A DNA stretch of 64,000 nucleotides. Source: Candidatus Desulfofervidus auxilii. GTDB taxonomy: Bacteria; Desulfobacterota; Desulfofervidia; Desulfofervidales; Desulfofervidaceae. The notes beneath the pieces were generated by a model that saw nothing but the letters and a program-made list of their open reading frames with translations, was not told the DNA's origin and searched no databases. Within the stretch, counting starts at the first letter, position 1. The number at the start of each line of letters is the position of its first letter. Shown piece after piece: positions 63,977-64,000 of this stretch. The translations under genes and the position numbers were made by a program. The stretch is from contig NZ_CP013015.1 in the NCBI RefSeq assembly GCF_001577525.1, positions 388,632 to 452,631 on the forward strand, in the 5' to 3' direction.

Positions 63977-64000
63977 CTATTCTAAAACTTTAACTAAATG
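63977..64000 (-). CDS. rpmD: 50S ribosomal protein L30, C-terminal end (cut by window end)
   Basis: The last seven residues HLVKVLE and a TAG stop are visible; this tail and the position directly upstream of rplO fit L30. The rest lies outside the window. Confidence 0.7.
   Translation of the reverse strand, partial: HLVKVLE

Overview
The window is AT-rich bacterial DNA from a Gram-negative organism. Signs of an outer membrane are a predicted outer-membrane beta-barrel, lipobox lipoproteins and a Wzx/Wzy-type polysaccharide locus. A tetraheme c-type cytochrome and a heme-binding chemoreceptor inside one chemotaxis operon fit an anaerobic, cytochrome-rich lineage such as the Desulfobacterota. 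That placement is inference; no rRNA is present.

Layout. 1-16.9 kb: a surface-polysaccharide locus with glycosyltransferases, two UDP-GlcNAc 2-epimerases, a Wzx-type flippase, an O-antigen ligase/polymerase, two asparagine-synthase-family amidotransferases, a radical SAM protein and a flavin reductase-like protein. 17-28.8 kb: secreted multidomain proteins, broken toxin-antitoxin genes, a beta-barrel protein, an ExeA-like ATPase, tRNA-Val and tRNA-Asp. 28.9-37.2 kb: a minus-strand chemotaxis operon (STAS, CheY, CheA, tetraheme cytochrome, heme MCP, CheW, CheR, CheD, REC-GGDEF). 37.4-38.4 kb: a decayed IS1380-type transposase. 38.5-44.4 kb: a secreted caspase-like protein, a GT39-type transferase and GalU. 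44.4-49.3 kb: an accessory region of toxin-antitoxin genes, IS110/IS1380/IS256-type remnants and tRNA-Arg. 49.6-52.3 kb: a NifX/NafY-like and MIP18-like metal-cluster module, then def-fmt. 53.4-57.4 kb: a sugar-type ABC transporter. 57.4-64 kb: the conserved minus-strand rplQ-rpoA-rpsD-rpsK-rpsM-rpmJ-infA-map-adk-secY-rplO-rpmD cluster.

The most unusual feature is a system of short-unit repeats. Octamers of the type AACGTNNN and several heptamer types (TTCCCAG-like, GGAAAAC-like, ACTAAGC-like, AACTTGC-like, CCAATCA-like) form arrays between genes. Some arrays sit inside small elements bounded by 14-15 bp inverted repeats ending in GGGTC/GACCCC. Repeat-like segments also lie in-frame inside the first UDP-GlcNAc 2-epimerase gene, at about six places where the second epimerase in the same locus has none. 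A second, GC-rich family of palindromes (cores CCTGCCTG/CAGGCAGG) has invaded IS remnants and intergenic DNA from 26.8 to 53.3 kb.
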